Shown here one piece after another: positions 40,278 to 50,555 of a stretch of 64,000 nt of DNA. Position 1 is the first letter of the stretch; every line of letters begins with the position of its first letter. Below the pieces are notes generated by a model. That model worked only from the letters and a program-made list of their open reading frames with translations, was not told the origin of the DNA and did not search any database. Made by a program: the position numbers and the translations under genes. The DNA is from Pantoea sp. alder81 (GTDB lineage: Bacteria > Pseudomonadota > Gammaproteobacteria > Enterobacterales > Enterobacteriaceae): contig NZ_JAIUDA010000001.1 in NCBI RefSeq assembly GCF_020179835.1, positions 682,001-746,000 of the forward strand, in the 5' to 3' direction.

Positions 40278-41195
40278 ATGTACCATCGTGAACCCCCCAG
40301 TGAGCAGCAGAACCCCCTGTTACCCGGCTATCCCTTTAATGCCTGGCTGGTGGCGGGCTTAACGCCGATCAATGCTAACGATCAGCTGGATTTTTTTATC
40401 GACCGACCGCTCGGTATGAAGGGTTACATCCTTAATCTGACAATCAAAGGTCAGGGGCGCATTTTTGATGGCGAATCGGCGTTTGACTGCGAACCCGGTG
40501 ACTTGCTGTTGTTCCAGCCTAAAACCCCGCACTACTATGGCCGTTCACCTGACAGCCCATGCTGGTTCCACCGCTGGGTCTATTTCCGTCCGCGTGCTTA
40601 CTGGACAGACTGGTTGCAGTGGCAGGATGAGAGTCAGGGCGTGGGGCGGTTGCGGTTGCCAGAAGCGCAGCGTGCCGAGTTTGATCGTCTGTTCGCCAGC
40701 ATTGAACAGACGCACAATTCGGGGCGTCGCTTTGCCGAGGAGCTGGCGATGAACCTGCTGGAGCGATTGCTGTTGCGTGCAGTGGAGGAAGATCCGCGCA
40801 GCCATCAGCAAATTCGCGATCCGCGCGTGATTGAAGCCTGTCAGTACGTCACCAACCATCTGGCAAGCGAGGTAAAAATCGAGGAAGTGGCGCGGCACGT
40901 GTGCCTTTCCCCGTCACGGCTGGCGCATCTGTTTCGCGAACAGATGGGCATTAATCTGCTGCGCTGGCGTGAAGATCAGCGGGTGATCCGCGCCAAATTG
41001 CTGCTGCAGACCACGCAGGAGCCGATTGCCTCGGTTGGGCGAGAAGTGGGTTATGACGATCAGCTCTATTTCTCTCGCGTTTTCCGCAAACGGGTCGGCG
41101 TCAGTCCCAGTGATTTCCGGCGTCGTAGTCAGGATGCGCACGATGCCTTAGTCGCTCAGGAAAGCTGGCAACCGGCACGGAGTGCTATCTCCTGA
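40278..41195 (+). CDS. araC: Arabinose operon regulator AraC
   Basis: A 305-residue regulator. The N-terminal arm and cupin domain contain [19 protein letters not shown] and [24 protein letters not shown], almost identical to E. coli AraC, and the [10 protein letters not shown] segment lies before the dimerisation helix. Two HTH motifs at the C-terminus include [20 protein letters not shown] and [27 protein letters not shown]. It activates araBA and araFGH with arabinose. Unlike E. coli, where araC is divergent from araBAD, it lies downstream of araH. Confidence 0.95.
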   Translation: MYHREPPSEQQNPLLPGYPFNAWLVAGLTPINANDQLDFFIDRPLGMKGYILNLTIKGQGRIFDGESAFDCEPGDLLLFQPKTPHYYGRSPDSPCWFHRWVYFRPRAYWTDWLQWQDESQGVGRLRLPEAQRAEFDRLFASIEQTHNSGRRFAEELAMNLLERLLLRAVEEDPRSHQQIRDPRVIEACQYVTNHLASEVKIEEVARHVCLSPSRLAHLFREQMGINLLRWREDQRVIRAKLLLQTTQEPIASVGREVGYDDQLYFSRVFRKRVGVSPSDFRRRSQDAHDALVAQESWQPARSAIS

Positions 41196-41272
41196 GTTTT
41201 CAGGTGATTCCGCCTTGTTGTTACTGGCTGATTCGTCTTAAATCAGTCTGGTAACGAACAAGAGGAATGAGA

Positions 41273-42313
41273 ATGAGCGATAAATTACGTGTCGGCCTGA
41301 TTGGCTATGGTTTTGCCAGCAAAACCTTTCATGCTCCTTTGATCGTCGGCGCGCCTGGCGTTGAATTGGCAGCCGTCTCCAGCAGTGATGCCAGCAAGGT
41401 GCATGCCGACTGGCCCTCAGTGCAGGTGGTTTCGGATCCACAGGCGCTGTTGGATGATCCGACACTGCAACTGATTGTCATACCCACCCCGAATGACACT
41501 CACTTCCCATTAGCCAAAGCGGCGTTGAATGCCGGTAAGCATGTCGTCGTGGATAAACCTTTCACCGTGACACTGTCACAAGCGCGTGAGCTGGATGCGT
41601 TGGCTAAAGCCAAAGGTTTGCTGCTGTCGGTATTCCACAACCGCCGCTGGGACAGTGATTTTCTGACGCTGAAAACGTTGCTGGCTGATGGCGCCTTAGG
41701 TGATGTGCGCTATCTCGAATCGCATTTTGATCGTTTCCGTCCCGAAGTTCGTCAGCGCTGGCGTGAAATGAAAGGCCCTGGCAGCGGTATCTGGTTTGAT
41801 CTGGGTCCGCATGTGCTGGATCAGGCATTGCAGCTGTTTGGTCCGCCGGTCGCTATCAATGTGGATATGGCAGAACTGCGCCCAGGTGCGCAAACCACCG
41901 ATTATTTCCATGCGGTGCTGACCTATCCAACCCGTCGTGTGGTGTTGCACGGCAGCATGCTGGCGGCAGCGGAGTCGGCACGCTTCGTGGTGCACGGTAC
42001 GCGTGGCAGCTACGTCAAATATGGCCTCGATCCGCAGGAAGATCGTCTGAAAGCGGGTGAACGTCCACCGCAGGAGGATTGGGGTTATGACATGCGCAAC
42101 GGCACTTTGACGCTGGCAGAAGGCGACGTGATGGTGGAAAAAGAGCTGCTGACGCTGCCGGGTAACTATCCGGCCTACTACGCGGCGATTCGCGATGCGA
42201 TTGCCGGCACCGGTGAGAATCCCGTCCAGGCTGAAGAGGCGATTCAGGTGATGGAGCTGATTGAACTTGGTTTACAGTCCGCTGAAAAACGCCAGACGAT
42301 GTCGCTGAAGTGA
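41273..42313 (+). CDS. ydgJ: Gfo/Idh/MocA-family oxidoreductase YdgJ
   Basis: A 346-residue NAD(P)-dependent dehydrogenase, the E. coli length. The Rossmann start LRVGLIGYGFASKTFHAPLI, the VIPTPNDTHFPLAKAALNAGKHVVVDKPF motif with the EKP-like lysine and the GSGIWFDLGPHVLDQALQLFG helix are visible. AGAGG lies 7 bases before the ATG at 41273; the ATG at 41267 is too close to it. Substrate unknown. It marks the point where the E. coli-like backbone resumes. Confidence 0.93.
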   Translation: MSDKLRVGLIGYGFASKTFHAPLIVGAPGVELAAVSSSDASKVHADWPSVQVVSDPQALLDDPTLQLIVIPTPNDTHFPLAKAALNAGKHVVVDKPFTVTLSQARELDALAKAKGLLLSVFHNRRWDSDFLTLKTLLADGALGDVRYLESHFDRFRPEVRQRWREMKGPGSGIWFDLGPHVLDQALQLFGPPVAINVDMAELRPGAQTTDYFHAVLTYPTRRVVLHGSMLAAAESARFVVHGTRGSYVKYGLDPQEDRLKAGERPPQEDWGYDMRNGTLTLAEGDVMVEKELLTLPGNYPAYYAAIRDAIAGTGENPVQAEEAIQVMELIELGLQSAEKRQTMSLK

Positions 42314-42384
42314 CACAATGAAAGTGCGCTTTGAGAGAATCCGTGCCGGCAAACAGGCAAGGTCACTCTGCAGGGCGGCTTCAA

Positions 42385-42417
42385 TAAAAAAGGTGCGCAG
42401 CGATGCGCACCTTTTTT
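42385..42417. terminator. Bidirectional terminator between ydgJ and add
   Basis: GGTGCGCA-GCGA-TGCGCACC (42392-42411), A-run to the left and six T to the right, placed between converging genes. Confidence 0.94.
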
Positions 42418-42431
42418 GCTTTTAAAGCGCG

Positions 42432-43430
42432 TTACCCCGCCACGCGCTGACGCAGCGCAGCTTTCTCTGCATCGCTAAGGAAGGCAATCGTCACACCATT
42501 TTCCTGCGCCTGGCGCATCTCTTCGGCGGTGAGTCCGGCCTGCGGCGCAGCGTGCTCATACTCATGCGCCAGCTCAATCCCCTGAACTGCCGGATCATCG
42601 GTGTTGATGGTGGCGAGGATGCCGTGCTGCAGGAAGGCTTTCAGCGGATGAGTGGCCAGCGAAGCCACGGTGCTGGTCTGAATATTTGAGGTCATGCAGG
42701 ATTCAATGCCAATACGCTGCTCAGCCAGGAAGTCCATCAGCGCGCGGTCCTCAATCGCTTTCACGCCATGGCCAATACGCTCCGCGCCGAGTTCGCGAAT
42801 CGCCTGCCAGATGCTTTCCGGACCCGCGGCTTCACCGGCGTGCACGGTAATGCGGAAACCGGCATCACGCGCGCGATTGAAGTGGCTGAGGAACTCACTG
42901 CCCGGGAAGCCAAGCTCATCACCGGCCAGATCAACGGCAGTAATGCCATCGCGGTGTGCCAGCAAGCCTTCCAGTTCGCGCAGGCAGGCTTCATCACCAA
43001 AGGTACGGCTCATAATGCCGATCAGATTCACATCCACGCCGTACTGTTTCACGCCCGCGCGCACGCCATCAATCACGGCTTCTACCACACCGGCAATCGG
43101 CAGGTTGTGCGTCATCGCCATATAGCCCGGCGAAAAGCGCAGTTCCGCGTAGTGGATCCCTGCGCGCGCAGCATCTTCGACGTTTTCCAGCGCAATGCGG
43201 CGGCAGGCGTCTAAATCGCCCAGCACTTTTACGCCCCAGTCCAGCTTCTGCAGGAAGCTCACCAGATCGGGTTCATTGGCCGTGACTTGCACATGCGGAC
43301 GCAGATCGTCGAGCGAGTTGGCAGGCAGCGCGAGATTAAACTGGCGACCTAAATCAAGAATGGTTTGTGCGCGGATGTTGCCATCGAGGTGGCGGTGGAT
43401 GTCGGTCAGGGGGAGTTTCAGGTCAATCAT
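42432..43430 (-). CDS. add: Adenosine deaminase
   Basis: A 332-residue zinc hydrolase (E. coli 333). The metal ligands are visible in [23 protein letters not shown] and INTDDPAV, and the catalytic glutamate lies in the AGEA segment. It deaminates adenosine and deoxyadenosine to inosine forms for purine salvage. It lies between ydgJ and malY, as in E. coli. Confidence 0.96.
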   Translation of the reverse strand: MIDLKLPLTDIHRHLDGNIRAQTILDLGRQFNLALPANSLDDLRPHVQVTANEPDLVSFLQKLDWGVKVLGDLDACRRIALENVEDAARAGIHYAELRFSPGYMAMTHNLPIAGVVEAVIDGVRAGVKQYGVDVNLIGIMSRTFGDEACLRELEGLLAHRDGITAVDLAGDELGFPGSEFLSHFNRARDAGFRITVHAGEAAGPESIWQAIRELGAERIGHGVKAIEDRALMDFLAEQRIGIESCMTSNIQTSTVASLATHPLKAFLQHGILATINTDDPAVQGIELAHEYEHAAPQAGLTAEEMRQAQENGVTIAFLSDAEKAALRQRVAG

Positions 43431-43548
43431 GTCGCACTCGCTAAAGTTTCATAAAGTGCAGAGCATTATAAAAACATCTTGCGCAACAGCGCCAGTGATT
43501 TGCGCAAGACGTGAAATGGATGCTGAATTAATCAGCATCCGAGCGCAT

Positions 43549-44727
43549 TTAATACGATTTTAAAGCAGCAATCAGGCGATCCAACCCGTCATCCAGCTTA
43601 CTGCGTGGGCAACCCGCGTTGAGGCGCAGATAACCCCGGCTGGCATCACCGTAAGTCGAACCCGGCATGATCGCCACTTTGTACTGATGAATCAGCTGCT
43701 GTTGCAGTGCCTGCTCATCAATACCCAGCGGAGTGAGATCAATCCATGCCAGATAGGTGGCGGCAGGGGGCTGCCAGCTGAGCGCAGGAAAAGCGGTATT
43801 AAGCCGCTGCGCGATATGCTGCATATTCGCCTGCAGATAATCGCGCAGTGCATCCAGCCAGGCTTCACCCTCGCGATATGCGGCAATGGTCGCCGCGACG
43901 GCCATCACCGCCGGTGACGATAAGCCATCCTGCTGTTTGAGTGCGAGGAACCAGGCCTGGCGATCGGCTTGATGCGGAATGATGCCCCACGCGCCCGTCA
44001 GTGCCGGAATGTTGAAACTCTTCGAAGCCGAGGTAAATAATGCCCAGGGAGATTGCGCCACCTGGCTCCACGGGATGTGGTGTGCATCGCCCAACACCAT
44101 ATCCATGTGGATCTCATCGCTGATCACCTTCACATCGTGGCGCGCACAGAGCGCGGCCATTTGCTGTAACTCCTCACGCTGCCACACTTTGCCGGTAGGA
44201 TTGTGCGGGCTGCACAGCAGCATCACTTTGCAATCGGGTCGCGCCAGTAGCTGCTCCAGTTGCGCCATATCACACTGCCAGTCATTACCCTGGCGCTGGA
44301 GTGGCAGTTCCAGCACGCGGCGCTGATTACCGTTGATAGTGTTATAAAACGCATCGTAGGCAGGCGTATGAATCAGCACTTCATCGCCGGGTTTTGTCCA
44401 GTGGCGCAGTAATTGCGCCACCATGTAGATCACCGACGGGCCGTAAACCAGCGATTGCGCCTCAACCTCTGTGGCAAAACGGTGCTTCATCCAGTGTTGA
44501 ATGGCTGAAGTAAAGTCCTCGTGCTGCCAGCGGCTGTAGCCAAATACACCATGGTTTAACCGCTGTTGCAGCGCTTCAATGATGCAGGGCGCCGTGGCGA
44601 AATCCATATCGGAGATGGTGAAGGGCAATAAGCCCTCCACACCGAAGCGATCCGCCACAAAATCCCATTGCGTGCACCAGCTGCCGTGACGATCCACGGT
44701 CTGGTCGAAATCAAAGCTCTGCATCAT
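43549..44727 (-). CDS. malY: PLP-dependent cystathionine beta-lyase MalY
   Basis: A 392-residue class I aminotransferase-fold enzyme (E. coli MalY 390). FTISDMDFATAPCIIEAL, CSPHNPTGKVW and the PLP-lysine segment FTSASKSFNIPALTGAW are typical. It cleaves cystathionine and in E. coli also represses MalT by direct binding. It overlaps the malX stop by one base (TAATG-like), so it is coupled to malX. Confidence 0.95.
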   Translation of the reverse strand: MMQSFDFDQTVDRHGSWCTQWDFVADRFGVEGLLPFTISDMDFATAPCIIEALQQRLNHGVFGYSRWQHEDFTSAIQHWMKHRFATEVEAQSLVYGPSVIYMVAQLLRHWTKPGDEVLIHTPAYDAFYNTINGNQRRVLELPLQRQGNDWQCDMAQLEQLLARPDCKVMLLCSPHNPTGKVWQREELQQMAALCARHDVKVISDEIHMDMVLGDAHHIPWSQVAQSPWALFTSASKSFNIPALTGAWGIIPHQADRQAWFLALKQQDGLSSPAVMAVAATIAAYREGEAWLDALRDYLQANMQHIAQRLNTAFPALSWQPPAATYLAWIDLTPLGIDEQALQQQLIHQYKVAIMPGSTYGDASRGYLRLNAGCPRSKLDDGLDRLIAALKSY

Positions 44728-46313
44728 TACACCGTCGCACTCATCAGGTGTGCCATTTCATCTTTCACCGACTGCACTTGCGGTCCGATCACCACTTGCA
44801 GGCTGGTTTGGTTGAGATGCACCACGCCAATTGCGCCATTGGCTTTTAGCGCGGCATCGTTCACTTTGCTCATGTCCGCAATGGTGAGGCGTAAACGCGT
44901 CAGACAGTTGTCCAGCGAGGTGATGTTTTCCACGCCGCCCAGAGCCGCCAGAATCGCCGGGGTGTTGTAGCCCGATTTCCCCACGCCCGCGCGGCTGACC
45001 TGCTGTTCCACGCTGCTGGTTTCTGCTTCGCGCCCCGGTGTCTTGATGTTGAAGCGCGTGATAGCAAAACGGAAGATGGCGTAGTAACCCACGAACCACA
45101 CCGCCGCAATCACCGGCACCCAATACCATTTGGTGGAGAGGCCGTGCAGCACGCCGAACACGAAGAAGTCGATGACGTTACCGTCAGTATTACCAATGGT
45201 CACGCCGAGAATCGCCATCACGGTAAAGCCCAGACCCGTCAACAGGGCGTGGATCAGATACAGCACCGGTGCCACGAACAGGAACAGGAATTCGATCGGT
45301 TCAGTAGTACCGCCGACCACGCAAGCCACCACACCCGAAATCAGCAGCCCTTTAATTTTGTGACGATTTTCAGGACGCGCACAGTGGTAAATCGCCAGTG
45401 CGGCACCTGGCAAACCACCGAGGAACGCCGGCATCTTGCCTTGCGACAGGAAACGCGTGGCGCTCTCCGCGAAGCCATGAGTCTCCGGACAAGCCAGCTG
45501 CGCCTGGAAGATGGTCAGGGCACCGCTGACACTTTTGCCGCAGACGTCGAGCGTGCCGCCCGCATCGGTGAAGCGAATAATCGCCACCAGAATATGTTGC
45601 AGACCAAACGGCAGCAGCAGGCGTTCGCCGGTGCCGAAGATCATCGGGCCAAATTCACCGGCACTGTTGATCATCCAGCCTAAGCCGGTAATCGCACGGG
45701 CAAAGAATGGCCAAATCAGCGGTACCACTAAGCCGAGCAAACCCATCACTACGGTGGTGACAATCGGCACAAAGCGCGTACCACCAAAGAAGGCGAGTGC
45801 GTCCGGCAGGCGAATGTTGTGGAAGCGCTCATGCAGCCAGAACACCACCACGCCAACGATCACCGCTCCCAGGATACCGGTGTCGATGGACTGAATGCCC
45901 AGGATGTTTTGTACGTTGTTGGCTTTCAGCACCGCCGCATCAGTGGTTGGCAGAATGCCGTTGATATTGAGCCAGAAGTTCACGCTCAGGTTCAGCACTG
46001 CGTAGCCGACAAAACCGGCAAAGGCAGCGACGCCTTTGTTCTCCCGCGCCATGCCCAGGGGAATCGCAATGGCGAACATCACTGGCAGATAGCTGAAGGC
46101 AAATGAGCCTAACTTAGCCATCCAGATGAACAGGTATTGCAGGAAGGGCTGATCGAGCATCGGAATCAGCGTCAACACATCGTGACTGCTCAGTGAACTC
46201 CCGATGCCGAGCAAAATGCCGCAAAACGACAGCAAAGCAACGGGCAACATAAAGGTTTTACCCAGACTCTGGAAAAATTCCCAAAGTGACATTTTGGGTC
46301 GGCTGGCGGACAT
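44727..46313 (-). CDS. malX: PTS EIICB permease MalX (maltose/glucose type)
   Basis: A 528-residue phosphotransferase system permease (E. coli 530). Residues 1-420 form the EIIC membrane domain with about ten helices and the GGTTEPIEFLFLFVAP motif; the C-terminal EIIB domain has ITSLDNCLTRLRLTIADMSK with the phosphorylated cysteine. It can transport glucose and maltose in E. coli. Operators for MalI and a CRP site lie just upstream. Confidence 0.95.
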   Translation of the reverse strand: MSASRPKMSLWEFFQSLGKTFMLPVALLSFCGILLGIGSSLSSHDVLTLIPMLDQPFLQYLFIWMAKLGSFAFSYLPVMFAIAIPLGMARENKGVAAFAGFVGYAVLNLSVNFWLNINGILPTTDAAVLKANNVQNILGIQSIDTGILGAVIVGVVVFWLHERFHNIRLPDALAFFGGTRFVPIVTTVVMGLLGLVVPLIWPFFARAITGLGWMINSAGEFGPMIFGTGERLLLPFGLQHILVAIIRFTDAGGTLDVCGKSVSGALTIFQAQLACPETHGFAESATRFLSQGKMPAFLGGLPGAALAIYHCARPENRHKIKGLLISGVVACVVGGTTEPIEFLFLFVAPVLYLIHALLTGLGFTVMAILGVTIGNTDGNVIDFFVFGVLHGLSTKWYWVPVIAAVWFVGYYAIFRFAITRFNIKTPGREAETSSVEQQVSRAGVGKSGYNTPAILAALGGVENITSLDNCLTRLRLTIADMSKVNDAALKANGAIGVVHLNQTSLQVVIGPQVQSVKDEMAHLMSATV

Positions 46314-46360
46314 AGTCTCTCCTGGTTAAAAAGCGGCAATTTATCAAAATGGTAAAGAAT

Positions 46361-46376
46361 GATAAAACGTTTTACC
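46361..46376. promoter_or_regulatory. MalI operator at the malX promoter
   Basis: GATAAAACGTTTTACC differs by one base from the E. coli MalI operator GATAAAACGTTTTATC and is centred on CG, as LacI-family sites are. It lies 48 bases upstream of malX. Confidence 0.85.
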
Positions 46377-46385
46377 AAGCAATTT

Positions 46386-46401
46386 TGTGGCTATAGTCAC
46401 A
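46386..46401. promoter_or_regulatory. CRP site between malX and malI
   Basis: TGTGGCTATAGTCACA has nine of the ten fixed bases of TGTGA-N6-TCACA. It lies between the two MalI operators, so it can serve both divergent promoters, as known in E. coli. Confidence 0.75.
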
Positions 46402-46440
46402 AAGCGTGACTAATCCCAGGCTTTATTTTTGCGCTAATCA

Positions 46441-46456
46441 GTGTAACGTTTTACCT
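46441..46456. promoter_or_regulatory. Second MalI operator, near the malI start
   Basis: GTGTAACGTTTTACCT shares the half AACGTTTTACC with the malX operator. It lies 37 bases upstream of the malI ATG, suggesting autoregulation. Confidence 0.65.
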
Positions 46457-46492
46457 CTTTGTTTCTTCATCAGTTGTTGGAAACGGAACCGG

Positions 46493-47518
46493 ATGTCTCA
46501 GCCTAAAACCACTATTCATGATGTCGCACAAGCGGCTGGCGTTTCTGTCTCGACGGTCTCTTTGGTGCTGTCTGGTAAAGGACGTATCTCTACTGCCACC
46601 GCCGAGCGAGTTAATCAGGCAATTGAGCAGTTGGGTTACGTACGCAACCGTTCAGCATCGATTCTGCGTGGCGGTGAGAGCGGCGTTATTGGCTTGATCG
46701 TGCGCGATCTCAGCCAGCCGTTTTATGCGGCGATGACGGCGGGGCTGAGTGAAGTGCTGGAGCAGCAGGGAAAAGTGCTGGTTCTGACGCAAAGCGGACA
46801 ACACGGGCAGCACCTGCAGCGCTGCTTCGATTCTCTGGCCGCTCAGGGCGCCGATGGCATTGTGTTGGGGGGTGCCGTTGCGCAGGCGGAAACGCTGGTC
46901 GCGCAGGCGCATGAACAACAGATTGCGCTCATTTGCGCCGCACGTGCCAGTAGCCTCGACAAGGTCGATTCCTTGCGTCCGGACAATAGCCAGGCCGCGC
47001 GTATCGCGACAGAGTACCTGATCCGTCAGGGGCATCAGCGTATCGCGTGGGTCGGCGGATTGGGTTCTTCATTGACGCGTGCGGAACGTATCGGCGGCTA
47101 TTGTGCGACGCTGCTGCAATACGGACTGCCGTTTCGTCCAGACTGGATCATTGAGTGCGACGATCGCCAGCAGAGTGTTGCAGCGTTAACTCAGGACTTG
47201 CTGCATCATCATCCGCGCATCACCGCCATCATTGCCCATAACGCCAGCACTGCGCTGGGCTGTTATTTTGGTGCCATTCACAGTGGACGCTCGCTGGGCG
47301 AAGATGCGGTGGACAGCTACTTTACGCAAAAGCTGGCGCTGGTCGGTTTTAATGATGATCCGCAGCGTGAGTCGTATGATTCCTCACTGACGTTTGTCAG
47401 CAGTGAAGCGCGTGATGTCGGAAGGCGAGCGGGGGAAAGGATGTTGCAACGAATGGCGAAGCCGGATGCGGAAGTGCAAACCTTGATTGTGCCGCCGCAG
47501 TTGGTGCGGGGAGGATAA
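46493..47518 (+). CDS. malI: LacI-family repressor MalI
   Basis: A 341-residue regulator (E. coli 342). The LacI HTH is at residues 6-30 (TIHDVAQAAGVSVSTVSLVLSGKGRIS), followed by the hinge helix and a periplasmic-binding-type sensor domain with SGVIGLIVRDLSQPFYAAM and RIAWVGGLGSSLTRAERIGG. It represses malXY. The start ATG at 46493 places the HTH at the N-terminus; the open frame further upstream overlaps the operators. Confidence 0.95.
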   Translation: MSQPKTTIHDVAQAAGVSVSTVSLVLSGKGRISTATAERVNQAIEQLGYVRNRSASILRGGESGVIGLIVRDLSQPFYAAMTAGLSEVLEQQGKVLVLTQSGQHGQHLQRCFDSLAAQGADGIVLGGAVAQAETLVAQAHEQQIALICAARASSLDKVDSLRPDNSQAARIATEYLIRQGHQRIAWVGGLGSSLTRAERIGGYCATLLQYGLPFRPDWIIECDDRQQSVAALTQDLLHHHPRITAIIAHNASTALGCYFGAIHSGRSLGEDAVDSYFTQKLALVGFNDDPQRESYDSSLTFVSSEARDVGRRAGERMLQRMAKPDAEVQTLIVPPQLVRGG

Positions 47519-47554
47519 AATTGGCGGGCACACCGAGGTGCACCCGCAAGCTGA

Positions 47555-49054
47555 TTACTCCGGCATCCCTTCGCTGGTTTGCGCGCCCAGCATATAGCGT
47601 GACAGGAACTGCTCCAGTGACATCTTGTCGCCATTCATCGTCACCTGACCGTTGCTATACTGCAGGCTGGTGGTGATGTTGTCATCCTGCTGCTGCGTCA
47701 GACGGAACATCTGCCCCATGGCGGCCAGACCTTTCACCTGCTGATCCGCCAGCTTCTGCGCATCGTCGCTCTGATACCCTTCAGCCAGACCCACATGACG
47801 CATGGCTTCGGTGGCCATCGGCATATTGATGTTCAGCTTGCCATCGAGCGTTTTCAGCACGCGATCCACTGCGGCACCAAGATTCTGCGCTTCGCCCGTT
47901 ACGGTAGCAGGATCGTTAAAGCCAACGCTGAGGTTAAAGGTGCTTTCACCTTTATCGTTTTTCCAGCTCAGCGGCGCGATGCTGACGGTTGGAGAACCTT
48001 TTAACAGCGTCGGCAGGTTATTTTTCAGGATGGTTTGCACACTGGCCTGATAACGCACTGGATCTTCAACCAGACCAGGCTGGTTCAATAGTGCCTGCAT
48101 TTGCGCGTTGTAGCTGTCTGAGAAGGTTTTCACCGCCTGCGCATCAAACTGCGCAAACTTCATCGCCAGCTTAGCTTCGCCGAACGGTTGCTTCTGCAGG
48201 GTGATATTGCCGACGTTCATATTCAGATCGCCGCCAATTTTGCCATCTTTATTATCGAAGGAGGATTTGGTGTCCAGCTTCTGCAATGACAAACCTTCCT
48301 GACCGTTAATGCTGGCGTCGAGTTTATCCAGGCTGATGGACTGATCACCCACGCGCACACCTTCCGGGCTGAGATGAGTATCACCCTTCAGCTTCAGGCC
48401 ATTAATCGTGAACAGCACCGGCTGCTCAACCTGGTTTTTGCTGGTAACGGCAATGCTGGAAAAGTCGCCATTCAGGCTGACTTTATCGCCTTTGCTGTCC
48501 GCGCTGATTTCGAGGGTGCCGCCGTTGGTGGCAAGACGATCGCCGGTCTGTGCGTTGTTATAATCCACTGCCAGCAGATCCAGCACGGTGTCGGTTGCCC
48601 CGCTGTAGCCGACGCGAGTGTCAGCGGTCACCAGCGATTTACCGTTGGTGAGCTCAAACAGTTTCTTCACCGCATCGGTGTTTTCCAGCTCGGTATGCAC
48701 CGATGCCATGCTTGGGATCAGGCTGCCGCGTTTCAACTGCGCGAACGGGAAGGGACCATGGTCGATGGTTTCGTTCAGCACGATGCTTTGACCAGGCTTC
48801 AGCAGCGGATTGTCTTCAGTCTGTGAACTGGCCTGAATCACCAATTTAGTTTTGCTGCTGAAGATGCCGCGCTGGTAATCCTGATAGCTGAGCGTCAGGC
48901 GAGCATTCGGCGCATAGGCATTAAGCTGAGTGTTGGCGTTCTGCAACATTTGATCCATATGGCTTTCCAGCTGCTTGCCGGTAAACCAGGATGCGCCTGT
49001 CCAGATTACGCCGATCGCTACAATTACACCTACGGCAACCTTGGTCTTTTTCAT
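47555..49054 (-). CDS. ydgA: DUF945 protein YdgA
   Basis: A 499-residue protein with one N-terminal membrane anchor (residues 5-25) and a long, beta-rich periplasmic domain (E. coli YdgA 502). It ends LEQFLSRYMLGAQTSEGMPE. The function of DUF945 proteins is not established, though some affect envelope properties or swarming. It lies between malI and manA; E. coli has hdhA and uidRABC between malI and ydgA, and these are absent here. Confidence 0.93.
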   Translation of the reverse strand: MKKTKVAVGVIVAIGVIWTGASWFTGKQLESHMDQMLQNANTQLNAYAPNARLTLSYQDYQRGIFSSKTKLVIQASSQTEDNPLLKPGQSIVLNETIDHGPFPFAQLKRGSLIPSMASVHTELENTDAVKKLFELTNGKSLVTADTRVGYSGATDTVLDLLAVDYNNAQTGDRLATNGGTLEISADSKGDKVSLNGDFSSIAVTSKNQVEQPVLFTINGLKLKGDTHLSPEGVRVGDQSISLDKLDASINGQEGLSLQKLDTKSSFDNKDGKIGGDLNMNVGNITLQKQPFGEAKLAMKFAQFDAQAVKTFSDSYNAQMQALLNQPGLVEDPVRYQASVQTILKNNLPTLLKGSPTVSIAPLSWKNDKGESTFNLSVGFNDPATVTGEAQNLGAAVDRVLKTLDGKLNINMPMATEAMRHVGLAEGYQSDDAQKLADQQVKGLAAMGQMFRLTQQQDDNITTSLQYSNGQVTMNGDKMSLEQFLSRYMLGAQTSEGMPE

Positions 49055-49183
49055 CGCTGAGTCGTCCTTATCCTTGGGTCCGCACGCCGCTGCTTGGGGT
49101 GCGACGGTGAAGAAAAACGCCCGCAGGCGTTTTAAAGTAATAGTCTGAAAGAATAGCAGTTAATGCTGGCATCGTCAGCCGGA

Positions 49184-50359
49184 TCAACTGAGCGCGTTGT
49201 AGACCCGCGCCAGGCGTCCTGTGCCCGCAGCGTTAACCGGGGATTCACTGGCGGCAACGAAGCACGACTCACCGGGCTTCAACACCTGTTGCTCACCTGA
49301 CTTCTCAATCACCGCCTGACCTTCAATGCAAAACAGCAGCGCCGCACTCTGTTGCGCTAACGGCTGTGGCGTGGCGGAGAGGGCGTGGATGGCAAAGGCA
49401 AAATCCTCCACCGGAATCGGGAAGTTCAGCGTATCGCCTGCTTGCACAGGCTGAGTCAACAGCGTGGCAGCCGGTTTGGCCTCAAACTTCAGATTCGCCA
49501 TCAACTCTGGGATATCGATGAATTTTGGGGTAAGTCCCGCGCGCAGAACGTTATCGGAATTCGCCATGACTTCGAGTGCCACCCCTTTTAAATAGGCGTG
49601 CGGCGTCTCGGCAAACAGGAACATGGCTTCGCCAGGCTGCAGGGTGATGACATTCAGCAACAACGGCGAGAACAAGCCGGTATCGTCCGGATAATCTGCC
49701 GCAATGCTTTTGATGGTCTGCCAGGGTTCGCCACCGCGTGAGTTGAGTGCAGATTTCAGCACCGCCAACGCCAGTGATTTAGGCTCGTCTTTTAACGACA
49801 GCAGGGTAGAGAACAGTTTGGCAAGGCTGGCCTCATCGGGTTTTTCGAGGAAGTGAGCGATCTGCGGATGGGCGCCGGCCACCGGCTCAAGCAGCGAAAC
49901 AATTTCGTGCATCTCGCGGAAGCCGTTCATCGCCTGAAATGGAGTCAGGGCATAAACCAGTTCCGGCTTGTGATTCGCGTCTTTGTAGTTGCGCTCAGCA
50001 GCGCCAATCGGAATCCCGGCAGCATTCTCGCGCGCAAATCCCTCTTCGGCTGCGGCTTTGCTTGGGTGCACCTGAATCGATAAGGCCTGATCGGCACACA
50101 ACACTTTAAACAAGAAAGGCAACTCGCCAAAACGCTGTGCAACGGCCGCGCCTAGCGTAGCGGTTTGGTCATCATTGATGACATCGCGCAGGGAACGCGT
50201 TTCACCCTTGATCTCAACGGTTGACGGACTCTTTGGATGGGCGCCCATCCACAGCTCCGCCATCGGTAATCCCTGCGGGTTCTCAATGCCGTAAAGTTCG
50301 GTCAGCGCAGTTTTGCTGCCCCAAGCGTAATTTTGCAGCGAATTGTTCATTTTTTGCAT
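49184..50359 (-). CDS. manA: Mannose-6-phosphate isomerase
   Basis: A 391-residue zinc enzyme (E. coli 391). YAWGSKTALTELYGI, AELWMGAHPKSPS, the zinc ligands in LSIQVHPSK and DANHKPELVYAL, and the ETPHAYLKGVALEVMANSDNVLRAGLTPK stretch are present. It interconverts mannose-6-phosphate and fructose-6-phosphate. It is divergent from fumC with 196 bases between; E. coli has fumA at this spot. Confidence 0.96.
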   Translation of the reverse strand: MQKMNNSLQNYAWGSKTALTELYGIENPQGLPMAELWMGAHPKSPSTVEIKGETRSLRDVINDDQTATLGAAVAQRFGELPFLFKVLCADQALSIQVHPSKAAAEEGFARENAAGIPIGAAERNYKDANHKPELVYALTPFQAMNGFREMHEIVSLLEPVAGAHPQIAHFLEKPDEASLAKLFSTLLSLKDEPKSLALAVLKSALNSRGGEPWQTIKSIAADYPDDTGLFSPLLLNVITLQPGEAMFLFAETPHAYLKGVALEVMANSDNVLRAGLTPKFIDIPELMANLKFEAKPAATLLTQPVQAGDTLNFPIPVEDFAFAIHALSATPQPLAQQSAALLFCIEGQAVIEKSGEQQVLKPGESCFVAASESPVNAAGTGRLARVYNALS

Positions 50360-50555
50360 CGTTTACCCCTAATAACCGTAAGTAAATAGGCTTATTAAAG
50401 CAGAAAGTGCCATACAAAATACATCAACAAGTGCAATAAACGCGATGGGCTCGCATAATGTTAATTTCTTGTATGTGACAATCTTGCTCGCTCAACGGCG
50501 TCGCGGGAAGACGACCTGAGCGGAAACCTCTAATCTGAGCTAAGGAGACGTAGTC

